From CAZFQG01 sp964520785 (GTDB taxonomy: Bacteria; Planctomycetota; Planctomycetia; Pirellulales; Thermoguttaceae): a DNA stretch of 5,138 nucleotides. Below are positions 1-5,138 of the stretch, piece by piece. Position numbers and translations under genes: made by a program. Positions within the stretch are counted from its first letter, which is position 1, and every line of letters starts with the position of its first letter. The DNA is taken from NCBI GenBank assembly GCA_964520785.1, contig CAZFQG010000295.1, forward strand, positions 1 through 5,138. Reading direction: 5' to 3'. The notes under the pieces were generated by a model, which was not told the DNA's origin, ran no database searches, and saw only the letters and a list, made by a program, of their open reading frames with translations.

Positions 1-719
1 ATGTGATGGGGTCTTGGGTTATCCAACTGGCGATTACTGGATCATACCAGCGATTAAGGCAGTTGACAAGGCCGGCGTCGGTTTGGGTCGGGCGGCCGGT
101 GAAGCCGGTGAGGTGGTCCACCCCGGTGTCGGTTTCGTGGATGACAAGGCCGTAAGTGTCATACGTGCGGGTGTTGACGATTTCGGTGTCGCCGGAGCCG
201 TTGACCGCAGCCAGGTCGCGAACGGTGCCCTGATGGTCCGTGAGCGGCCAGAATATCGACTCGATGTCGTAATCCTGGGCCCCGGCGTTCCAGTCGACCT
301 GCTCGTCGGCAAGAATCTGATCCACCGCCGGCCCCCAGAGGTAGCGGTTGGTGATTTTCTGGGTCTCGTCGAGACGGAGGGTAATCTGGCCGATGTCCCG
401 CGAATCGACGGCTGCCCGATCCCAGGGCATCGGGGAGAGTGGCCCCCCCGTAGACGAAGTATTCCGACGTTTCGCCACCGGCCGTGCCGGGGGTTGCGTC
501 GACCTCGGTGGCGATCCACCGGTTGAGGTAGTCGTACTCGACAGCAACAATCTTGACCGGGTCGCCGTCGGTATCGTTGAAGGTGACGGCGGTGAGCCGG
601 TTGCGGTTATCCCAGTTGTATTCGATGCGGTTGGACGTTTCGCCGGGGTCGACCTCGCCGTCCCAGTCGACAATGTCGTACCAGTGGTACCGAGCCGTCC
701 GGTTGCCCTCGGCGTCGTA
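1..719 (-). repeat. Rhs core direct repeat, copy 3 (partial)
   Basis: This stretch is homologous to 2264-3001 and, over its first hundred bases, to 5032-5138. In positions 5 to about 113 I count a single mismatch to the second copy, outside a nine-base tandem insertion in that copy. Homology stops abruptly at 719, where the sequence switches to the flank of the membrane-protein gene. Confidence 0.85.
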
Positions 720-767
720 AGTATGGTATCTGGAACTTGGTGGCCGAGTTTTCTGACCACAGGCCAT
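1..767 (-). pseudogene. Orphan Rhs core fragment, frameshifted (3' end outside window)
   Basis: The translation matches the second module's core from TYDAEGNRTARYHW (about 719) through WDNRNRLTAV, YDYLNRWIATEVD, SEYFVYGGATLPD. It then changes frame at 427/428 and resumes in another minus-strand frame as WDRAAVDSRDIGQITLRL, NRYLWGPAVDQILADE, WPLTDHQGTVRD, GRPTQTDAG, NRWYDPVIASW, DPI, running off the left edge. Aligned with 2264-3001, the fragment lacks eight bases at this point; the other length differences (9, 3 and 3 bases) keep the frame. Read straight through, the shifted frame ends at 159. A possible ATG at 767 sits five bases after the stop of the membrane-protein gene and would add about 16 non-Rhs residues. 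The module could still act as a recombination donor, because 427 bases of intact core remain before its tail, which lies beyond the window. Confidence 0.82.
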
Positions 768-772
768 ACGCG

Positions 773-1342
773 CTAATCGACAAAACGCCAAACACGGTCC
801 TCGAACTTGTAGACTTTTCTACCGTAACTTGGGATAACGTACCACACAAGCATCGTCTGGCCTCCCGCCGAGATATAGTAGAATTCACCAAATATCAAGC
901 AATACTTGGCGCGGGGAATGGACTCTAAATGCCGAGGAACGAGCTGCTCCAATTCGCTCGGGTATACGCCATTCAGTCCGTGGTATTCTTCGCAAGCGTT
1001 GATAAGCCGCTGGATGTTCTTGTCCCCTATGCAGTACTGCAAATGCGAGTTTCCGAAGACGAGCGCGAGTGTCACGAGGGGGATTGACACCCTTGCAATG
1101 GCGAGCCTCCACCCGGGGTGTTGTATGGCGTTTTTCACCACGCTCACAATCAGCCAAATTGGACATATCAGGATTGACATAACAAAGGATCCCGTGGCGA
1201 CAATATCCCAGAATGCGAGAAGCCCCATGCCCCAAATACTGCCACGTACACCGCGAAGGAGCGACATTTTTCTCTCAGCCGTGGGCAAGGAAACGCCTTC
1301 ATACTCCGCATTCGGAGGATCGCTATGCGAGTTATCGGTCAT
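773..1342 (-). CDS. Small protein with two predicted membrane helices; candidate immunity protein of the second module
   Basis: The protein is 189 residues from the ATG at 1342, chosen because it follows an AAGGAA ribosome-binding sequence nine bases upstream. The frame stays open back to a TTG at 1504, but those extra 54 residues look non-coding. A polar N-terminus (1-35) precedes a long hydrophobic stretch at about 38-69 (MGLLAFWDIVATGSFV, then SILICPIWLIVSVV) and a second one at about 79-97 (RLAIARVSIPLVTLALVFG). The rest is a soluble domain with NACEEYHGLNGVYPSELEQL and VPRHLESIP, then an aromatic, strand-like end (FYYISAGG, MLVWYVIPS, RVWRFVD). The YHxxNGxYP..L..LVP..L..IP pattern occurs in various uncharacterised membrane proteins and is loosely pseudopilin-like; no function follows from it. 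It lies directly downstream of the unrecognised Rhs tail, the usual place for an immunity gene. A membrane immunity protein would suggest a toxin acting at or across the inner membrane. The gene call is firm; the role is inferred from position. Confidence 0.72.
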   Translation of the reverse strand: MTDNSHSDPPNAEYEGVSLPTAERKMSLLRGVRGSIWGMGLLAFWDIVATGSFVMSILICPIWLIVSVVKNAIQHPGWRLAIARVSIPLVTLALVFGNSHLQYCIGDKNIQRLINACEEYHGLNGVYPSELEQLVPRHLESIPRAKYCLIFGEFYYISAGGQTMLVWYVIPSYGRKVYKFEDRVWRFVD

Positions 1343-1510
1343 TCTTCTTCGTTCCTTGGGCTCACCCGAAATCAGACAAATCGTGCTGACAAACCGCAGG
1401 GTGACGGATGCCTGGAATCGCTGATCATCGCACAACGAGCAACTGACCAGCCACCGGCGTACGGCCGGCATGCAGCAACCGGAATAGTGAGTATCCAGCA
1501 ACAACCTACT
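1343..1510. other. 168-base spacer between the second Rhs tail and the membrane protein
   Basis: No complete gene is seen on either strand that I would defend. The minus-strand frame of the downstream gene continues through it from a TTG at 1504, but the residues are Cys/Arg-rich and unlike a protein start. A short GC-rich inverted repeat (1454-1468, five-base arms) has no T run. No convincing promoter was found. The ribosome-binding site of the membrane protein is at its left end. Confidence 0.5.
1352..1357 (-). promoter_or_regulatory. Ribosome-binding site for the membrane protein
   Basis: AAGGAA lies nine bases before the ATG at 1342. It is the clearest Shine-Dalgarno in the window and decides the start of this gene in favour of the shorter form. 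Its presence suggests independent translation of this gene rather than coupling to the Rhs tail 168 bases upstream. Confidence 0.6.
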
Positions 1511-2185
1511 TCAATATCCCAATTCGTACAACGGTACATCGTCGACGGGAGGCCGTGGTGTCGTGATATCGTCCAGCCACCTGATGAACGATTTCCATTC
1601 TGGAGAAGTTGGATGCATCTTATTACTATACCACAATGCGGCCCACGCACCTGCATTTCCCCATTCGTACTGGTCCCACGTGGGACGAGATGGGGGCACC
1701 CCTGTTTTGTCTCGTGGCAACAGATTCAACCGAATGAAATCGCTATACTTGAGGAGCGTGTACGCATTGGCGACAAATCCGCTAATCGAACCCGCGAACG
1801 ACGCCAACCCGTCAAGCGCCGGGATCGACTCAACGGACAAGTAGTCCTGCATCACGAAATTCTGAAGGAAGTGGTCAGTGCCCGCCCATATGTCGTTATC
1901 TGGGAAGCCTCTGCCATAGTTTCGCATTGTGTAAACGAGATCAAATGCCTTGCGCGCGTCTCCATTCGTAATAATGAGCGCCTTTACGACCAACCCGGCC
2001 ACTTGCTCGTTCTTTGTTGCGCCCAGTTTCTTCTGCAGCAGGTAGTGTTCATAGAGTCGGTTTGCCTCCGGCCAATACTGGAATTGAAACGGCTCGGAGT
2101 CGCGCGGACGATGATCGGGCGCTTCAGCGCGCCGACCAAATAGCCCCTGCCTTTCCATCCAGCCGTGCTCCAAGAGGAACGGATC
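1511..2185 (-). other. Unassigned Rhs C-terminal tail (candidate toxin domain) of the second module
   Basis: This is the region after DPSGL, encoding 224 residues plus stop. It is less GC-rich than the core, as is usual for exchangeable tails. No HNH, deaminase, ADP-ribosyltransferase or RNase motif that I know stands out. Residues of possible interest are His546 in TDHFLQNF, the Asp-rich GFPDNDIWAGTD just before it, and the 563-585 hydrophobic helix, which could be a translocation or membrane element. The function is unknown; the toxin role is inferred only from its place after the Rhs release motif. Confidence 0.6.
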
Positions 2186-3508
2186 CAACCCGCTCGGGTC
2201 CACCGAATTCACCGGGTCATTCCCGCAGTAACGGTATAGGTTTGCATCACCTCCTCGAAAGCTGATGGGGTCTTCGGTTATCCAACTGGCGATTACTGGA
2301 TCATACCAGCGATTAAGGCAGTTGACAAGGCCGGCGTCGGTTTGGGTCGGGCGGCCGGTGAAGCCGGTGAAGCCGGTGAGGTGGTCGACGGTGGGGTCGG
2401 TTTCGGCGAGCAGGATGCCGTAAGCATCGTAGCTGCGGGTGTTTAGGATTTCGGTGTCGCCGGTCGTGGCGTTCACGGCGGCCAGATCGCGGATTGTTCC
2501 GAGGTGGTCGGTGAGGGGCCAGAGGATTTGGTCGATATCGTAATCGTGGGCGCCGGCGTTCCAATCGACCTGCTCGTCGGCGAGAATTTGATCCACCGCC
2601 GGCCCCCAGAGGTAGCGGTTGGTGATTTCGCCGTCCTCGTTCAGGCGGAGGGTGATTTGGCCAATATCCCGCGAATCAACGGCTGCCCGGTCCCAGGGGG
2701 CGACCTCATCGGGGAGAGTGGTCCCCCCGTAAACGAAGTACTCACCCGTCTCATCGCCCGGGGTGGCCGGGGTGGTGTCGACTTCCGTCGCAATCCACCG
2801 GTTGAGGTAGTCGTAGGCGAAGGTGACGGTTTTGGCCACCGAGTCATCGGGGTTCTTGAACGTGACGCACGTCAGGCGGTTGCGGGCGTCCCAGGTGTAT
2901 TCGACGCGGTCGCTGAACGTGTCTTCCGGGTCGACCACGCCCTCCCAGGGATACGCGTCCACCCAGTGGTACTTCGCCGTCCGGTTGCCCTCGGCGTCGT
3001 ATTCATAGATGTCGGCTTCGTGATCGCCGAAGTGGACGCCGGTGACGCGGTTGAAGGCGTCCACGGTGTAGGTGGTGGAACCCCGGAAGTCGTCGACGGT
3101 CGTGCGGTTCCCGGTCGCGCCATAGTGATACTCGGCGGGTTCGACACCCCCGATGACCTCGGTCAGTTGCCCCTCGTCGTCATAGATGAATTCGTCGGCC
3201 GTGTAGTAGTCGTCCGTGGCCTCGGTGACAATCCGCGAGTTTGCATACGTCCAGTCATATTCGCGGAGGACGGTCTCCGACGGGTCGGCGTGCAGCAGGC
3301 CGGTGAGATTGGCGCCGGAGTAGGTGTACGTGGACCGGGCGACGGGGGTGGGGGTCAGTAGTTGTGTACGGTGTCTGGAATCCGGCTCGTCGCCGCGGCG
3401 CGGCGTCGCCGACGACGGGGAGAGGCAAACCGGTCGAGGAGGGATCGGAGAGGAACTAATTTGCTGCGGCGTCCAGCAAGCTCCCTTTGGTGGGAATGAG
3501 CGGTTCAT
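1511..3508 (-). CDS. Orphan (N-terminally truncated) Rhs core fused to an unrecognised C-terminal tail, candidate toxin
   Basis: The longest open frame is 665 codons from an ATG at 3508, inside the 3' end of the immunity gene. That ATG has no Shine-Dalgarno, and residues 1-55 look like read-through of non-Rhs DNA, so the true start, or whether the module is translated at all, is uncertain. Rhs core begins near residue 56. YD repeats are visible: YHYGATGNRT, YTVDAFNRVTG, YEYDAEGNRTAKYHW, YTWDARNRLT, YDYLNRW. Next come RDIGQITLRL, NRYLWGPAVDQILADE, WPLTDHLGTIRD, GRPTQTDAG, NRWYDP, GGDANLYRYCGNDP, and PVNSVDPSGL at 432-441. The 224-residue tail (442-665) shares nothing obvious with the HNH tail. 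It contains NEQVAGLVVKALIITNGDARKAFDLVY, a TDHFLQNF stretch around His546, a Gly/Ala-rich hydrophobic segment at 563-585, and a Trp-rich end (WDQYEWGNAGAWAALWY). I do not recognise the fold. It is probably a displaced toxin cassette that can be recombined into the full-length Rhs gene. A putative membrane partner lies downstream. Confidence 0.75.
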   Translation of the reverse strand: MNRSFPPKGACWTPQQISSSPIPPRPVCLSPSSATPRRGDEPDSRHRTQLLTPTPVARSTYTYSGANLTGLLHADPSETVLREYDWTYANSRIVTEATDDYYTADEFIYDDEGQLTEVIGGVEPAEYHYGATGNRTTVDDFRGSTTYTVDAFNRVTGVHFGDHEADIYEYDAEGNRTAKYHWVDAYPWEGVVDPEDTFSDRVEYTWDARNRLTCVTFKNPDDSVAKTVTFAYDYLNRWIATEVDTTPATPGDETGEYFVYGGTTLPDEVAPWDRAAVDSRDIGQITLRLNEDGEITNRYLWGPAVDQILADEQVDWNAGAHDYDIDQILWPLTDHLGTIRDLAAVNATTGDTEILNTRSYDAYGILLAETDPTVDHLTGFTGFTGRPTQTDAGLVNCLNRWYDPVIASWITEDPISFRGGDANLYRYCGNDPVNSVDPSGLDPFLLEHGWMERQGLFGRRAEAPDHRPRDSEPFQFQYWPEANRLYEHYLLQKKLGATKNEQVAGLVVKALIITNGDARKAFDLVYTMRNYGRGFPDNDIWAGTDHFLQNFVMQDYLSVESIPALDGLASFAGSISGFVANAYTLLKYSDFIRLNLLPRDKTGVPPSRPTWDQYEWGNAGAWAALWYSNKMHPTSPEWKSFIRWLDDITTPRPPVDDVPLYELGY
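2186..2215 (-). other. PxxxxDPxGL Rhs tail-release motif, second module
   Basis: The codons read P-V-N-S-V-D-P-S-G-L, in register with the equivalent motif of the first module. It marks where the shared core ends and the unique tail begins. Confidence 0.78.
2201..3343 (-). repeat. Rhs core direct repeat, copy 2
   Basis: This is the longest core copy in the window, from the first recognisable YD-repeat residues (about 3343) to the DP of the release motif. It has the same orientation as the other two copies. The rightward part (3001-3343) has no counterpart inside the window but should match the full-length Rhs gene that enters from the right. Confidence 0.8.
2354..2380. repeat. Nine-base tandem repeat, three units, in copy 2 of the core
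   Basis: GCCGGTGAA occurs at 2354-2362 and 2363-2371, and GCCGGTGAG at 2372-2380. On the coding strand it extends TGFTG to TGFTGFTG. Copy 3 has one unit fewer at 94-111, so this is an in-frame slippage difference of three residues within the core. Confidence 0.75.
3344..3455. other. Junction between the immunity gene and the orphan Rhs core
   Basis: These roughly 110 GC-rich bases lie between the stop of the Imm33-like gene and the first recognisable Rhs core codon. The minus-strand Rhs frame is open across it, but the residues (Pro/Ser/Arg-rich) do not look like Rhs. An inverted repeat with six-base arms (3387-3392 and 3410-3415) encloses a GC-rich loop. No T run follows, so I do not call a terminator. 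It is the likely scar where the displaced module was joined. Confidence 0.45.
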
Positions 3509-4112
3509 TGCAATAGGTTACGGTTACTCGGTCCTTGGCCAACACAACGCGCGTCCCGGTTGGCAGGGCCAGAAAACCTGCAATGCGCGGACAATTGCTG
3601 ATCGCCTCAAACACCGACACCCGGCGCAGGTTATCCGGATCGCCATAGTCGAGGCCAGAACAAAGTAGCCCGATAAACCAACCGGAATCTGAGACATTGC
3701 GCTCCGCTCGTTCAAGCAAGAATTCCTGGGCGTCGTGTCCAACATCGATGCCCATGAGCAAACTTTCGCGTAGCCTAGCGAAATCGATTCGATCTAGCTG
3801 ACGAAGGCTCTCTGCCACATCCTTTTGTAGACGAAGAAGCCGTAGTGAATCCGTGACCCCGTCCCGCCACTGAATCGGAATCTCGCCAGGACTCGGTTCC
3901 TGGAGGATTAGTGTTCCAGCTCTCGCTCTTATTCGCAGCAGAGCGGATCCGAGAGCCAGTAAGTCCCCGTCGACATAACGAGTTCCATCTCTAACGGTCT
4001 TCTCAAGCGACGTGACGAGCCAGTTGACATCGCGATCTGAAACCGATTCGTTACACAGAATCTGAAATTCCGGTTGGTCATATTTGGAGAAACACGAAGT
4101 CGTAGTCAACAT
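3456..4112 (-). CDS. Imm33 (DUF2185)-like immunity protein
   Basis: This 218-residue protein starts with ATG ten bases after the stop of the HNH-tailed Rhs gene, so it is probably co-transcribed and perhaps translationally coupled; no strong Shine-Dalgarno is visible. It has no signal peptide or membrane segment and is predicted to be cytoplasmic. Residues about 25-110 are mostly helical (DRDVNWLVTSLEKTV, then VTDSLRLLRLQKDVAESL). Residues about 140-193 resemble Imm33/DUF2185: SDSGWFIG, an acidic loop DYGDPDNLRRVSV, and a closing block FLALPTGTRVV. In that family the DSGW and the LP-x-G-[ST] positions are the recognisable landmarks. From position and family it should bind and neutralise the adjacent HNH nuclease tail. 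Its 3' end overlaps an alternative ATG (3508) of the downstream Rhs frame. I am confident it is a real gene, and fairly confident of its immunity role. Confidence 0.78.
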   Translation of the reverse strand: MLTTTSCFSKYDQPEFQILCNESVSDRDVNWLVTSLEKTVRDGTRYVDGDLLALGSALLRIRARAGTLILQEPSPGEIPIQWRDGVTDSLRLLRLQKDVAESLRQLDRIDFARLRESLLMGIDVGHDAQEFLLERAERNVSDSGWFIGLLCSGLDYGDPDNLRRVSVFEAISNCPRIAGFLALPTGTRVVLAKDRVTVTYCNEPLIPTKGSLLDAAAN

Positions 4113-4122
4113 TTGTGAATTC

Positions 4123-5138
4123 TCATTCTAAGAAGCTATTGATATGTTTCTGCAATTGCTGACGAATTCGCTGCTGCATCTTAGCCAGTTCTTCCGCATA
4201 CTCCGGGTCCAGTAGCTGGTCCTTGTATTTGCTCCAATCGGTCTTGCTACCCTTGGAAGAGTTGAAAGACTTCGGTAAACCCTGGAAGTTCTCAAGGTTG
4301 TTCAGTACGGCAGCTTGTTGTTCTTTTGTCAGCTTGTCGAATCCCGGCAACTCTATCACGAGCTTCTTGGGGAAGATGTGATCTGCCGCCAGAGATTTCG
4401 TTGTCTTGACAACCTCACCCGTAAGGGGGTCAACGTATTTTCCCTGAACCGCTTCGCGCGCTGCGGCGTTCGGCGACGGTATTCTACATGCGTCCGCGGC
4501 CCCTTCCGCAACATCATCCACCACCTTCTTTGCCCCGTCCACCAACGCCTCGGCGGCTTTGGCGCCTTTTCGGACCTTGTTGCCGTACTTCGCGACCTTT
4601 GCCGTGTCACCAATAATCGGGATAACACCGGCAAGTGAACAGCCGGCGTCAAAGAAATTCCCCCGACATACTGAGATCGCGGCATTTGCCAAATCACAGA
4701 AAGGAGTCGGTTCAACGGTGCCACCGGCATCAAGTGCGACCTGAACTCTATCGAGCCCCGTCGATAGCTTCGTTCCGCTAACCGCCTCGGCTTGACCCGG
4801 CAACCAGCCCATGCCGTTGTAGACCGAGATCTCGTTGGGGACGGTGTACCATGGAAAGTCGGCACCCGGCGCGTACGGGTTGTAGGTGGGGCTTCCTTGC
4901 GGGGTTATCTCTACACCATCGCCGATGAGCAGATTCGGCACTCCGAAGCCGATCAGGCCATTCGGATCGACGTGGTTGATTGGGTCGTTCCCGCAATAGC
5001 GATATAGGTTGGCGTCACCTCCTCTGAAACCGATGGGGTCTTGGGTTGTCCAACTGGCGATTACTGGATCATACCATCGGTTGAGGCAGTTGACAAGGCC
5101 GGCGTCGGTTTGGGTCGGGCGGGCGGTGAAGCCGAAGA
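4123..5138 (-). CDS. Rhs/YD-repeat polymorphic toxin, C-terminal part, with HNH-type nuclease tail (5' end outside window)
   Basis: This is the last 338 residues of an Rhs protein; the frame is open to the right edge, so the gene starts outside the window. Residues 1-61 are the end of the Rhs core: GFTARPTQTDAG, NRWYDPVIASW, DPIGFRGGDANLYRYCGNDP, then PINHVDPNGL, which fits the PxxxxDPxGL motif where Rhs proteins release their toxic tail. The 276-residue tail follows. Residues about 146-185 (DLANAAIS, then AGVIPIIGDTAKVAK) look like the alanine/glycine-rich pretoxin segment that precedes many polymorphic toxin domains. The C-terminal part (about 232-300) has an HNH-like layout: DPLTGE, then ADHIFPKK with the D252-H253 pair, then NNLENFQGLPKSFNSSKG, where the second N and the N-S-S-K-G match the metal-binding end of the fold. 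From family knowledge it is predicted to cut DNA or RNA in a competitor cell. It is followed after 10 bases by a likely immunity gene. An internal GTG at 4941 is not the real start, because the core reads through it. The nuclease call is well supported by motif; its target is unknown. Confidence 0.9.
   Translation of the reverse strand, partial: FGFTARPTQTDAGLVNCLNRWYDPVIASWTTQDPIGFRGGDANLYRYCGNDPINHVDPNGLIGFGVPNLLIGDGVEITPQGSPTYNPYAPGADFPWYTVPNEISVYNGMGWLPGQAEAVSGTKLSTGLDRVQVALDAGGTVEPTPFCDLANAAISVCRGNFFDAGCSLAGVIPIIGDTAKVAKYGNKVRKGAKAAEALVDGAKKVVDDVAEGAADACRIPSPNAAAREAVQGKYVDPLTGEVVKTTKSLAADHIFPKKLVIELPGFDKLTKEQQAAVLNNLENFQGLPKSFNSSKGSKTDWSKYKDQLLDPEYAEELAKMQQRIRQQLQKHINSFLE
4252..4383 (-). 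other. HNH/endonuclease-VII-like catalytic core of the first Rhs tail
   Basis: The segment runs from the Asp-His pair (codons at 4378-4383) to the Asn-Ser-Ser-Lys-Gly block (about 4249-4263). The spacing of DHI.PKK, a helical linker (ELPGFDKLTKEQQAAV), N-N-L-E-N-F-Q and N-x-S-K-G is what I expect of HNH toxins, where the DH pair supplies the general base and a metal ligand and the later Asn takes the place of the second His. The assignment is from motif recognition only; no structure or profile search was run. Confidence 0.75.
4954..4983 (-). other. PxxxxDPxGL Rhs tail-release motif, first module
   Basis: The codons read P-I-N-H-V-D-P-N-G-L. In characterised Rhs proteins this motif marks the end of the conserved shell and the site of autoproteolysis that frees the C-terminal toxin. 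Everything after it (4953 downward) is unlike the tail of the second module, which confirms it as the exchange boundary. Confidence 0.8.
4969..5138 (-). repeat. Rhs core direct repeat, copy 1 (3' end of the upstream Rhs gene)
   Basis: Positions 5032-5138 match 5-111 and 2264-2370 with only a handful of differences. The homology continues less perfectly leftward through the DANLYRYCGNDP codons to the release motif. Only the last part of this core is inside the window. Confidence 0.8.

Noticed and set aside
14..526. A plus-strand open frame and a minus-strand frame (34-519) in the third core copy
   Set aside because: Both are shadows. The frame that matches the Rhs core is a different minus-strand frame, open from 427 to the left edge.
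1454..1468. Inverted repeat CCGGC...GCCGG as a terminator
   Set aside because: The stem is only five bases and no T run follows on either strand.
1325..2143. A 272-codon open frame on the plus strand
   Set aside because: It lies antisense to the second Rhs tail and spans the spacer; its composition is not protein-like and the Rhs frame on the other strand is continuous from the core.
2504..3361. A 285-codon open frame on the plus strand
   Set aside because: It is exactly antisense to the Rhs core, and its Val/Gly/Asp-rich translation is the expected complement of GC-rich coding sequence. The minus strand gives clear YD repeats.
3387..3415. GC-rich inverted repeat downstream of the immunity gene as a terminator
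   Set aside because: The arms are six bases around a GC-rich loop without a T run; such pairing is common by chance at this GC content.
4356..4865. A minus-strand open frame overlapping the first tail in another register
   Set aside because: It is Arg/Ser/Pro-rich and out of frame with the HNH tail, which carries recognisable motifs.
4123..4941. Separate gene starting at the GTG at 4941
   Set aside because: The frame is open upstream and encodes Rhs core and the release motif without interruption, so this is an internal codon of the Rhs gene.
1..5138. Insertion sequence, integron or CRISPR origin of the repeats
   Set aside because: The repeats are long, coding and homologous to Rhs core; no transposase, integrase, terminal inverted repeats, short regularly spaced repeats or cas genes are present.

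Overview
This window is an Rhs (YD-repeat) polymorphic-toxin locus read entirely from the minus strand. The core ends in a characteristic segment (GGDANLYRYCGNDP followed by DPxGL). That segment, the NRWYDP motif and the GC-rich core resemble Rhs proteins I know from Planctomycetota, so a planctomycete is my best guess for the host. This is inference from motif style, not a database result.

Layout in transcription order (right to left). (1) 5138-4123: the 3' end of an Rhs gene that enters from outside the window. It holds the last part of the Rhs core, the PxxxxDPxGL boundary, a pretoxin segment and a C-terminal HNH-type nuclease domain. (2) 4112-3456: ten bases later, an immunity-type protein ending in an Imm33/DUF2185-like domain. 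(3) 3508-1511: a promoterless-looking, N-terminally truncated ('orphan') Rhs core of about 380 residues. It is fused after its own PxxxxDPxGL motif to a different 224-residue tail that I do not recognise. (4) 1342-773: a small protein with two hydrophobic segments and a C-terminal soluble domain, the positional candidate for immunity to that tail. (5) 767-1: a second orphan Rhs core, broken by an 8-base deletion, which leaves the window at the left edge just after the DPI motif.

The same Rhs core DNA therefore occurs three times as direct repeats (about 1-719, 2201-3343 and 4969-5138). Two unrelated toxin-tail/partner cassettes lie between the copies. This is the architecture known for rhs/cdi loci with displaced 'orphan' modules. 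The upstream full-length Rhs carries the expressed tail, and downstream core-plus-tail-plus-immunity modules are former tails that can be exchanged by homologous recombination in the core. The immunity genes would protect against sister cells carrying earlier tails.

The most novel item is the second cassette: an uncharacterised tail (1511-2185) paired with an uncharacterised two-helix membrane protein (773-1342). No RNA genes, CRISPR arrays, transposases or convincing promoters or terminators were seen. Apart from the 168-base spacer (1343-1510) and the roughly 110-base junction (3344-3455), the window is filled by coding or formerly coding sequence.
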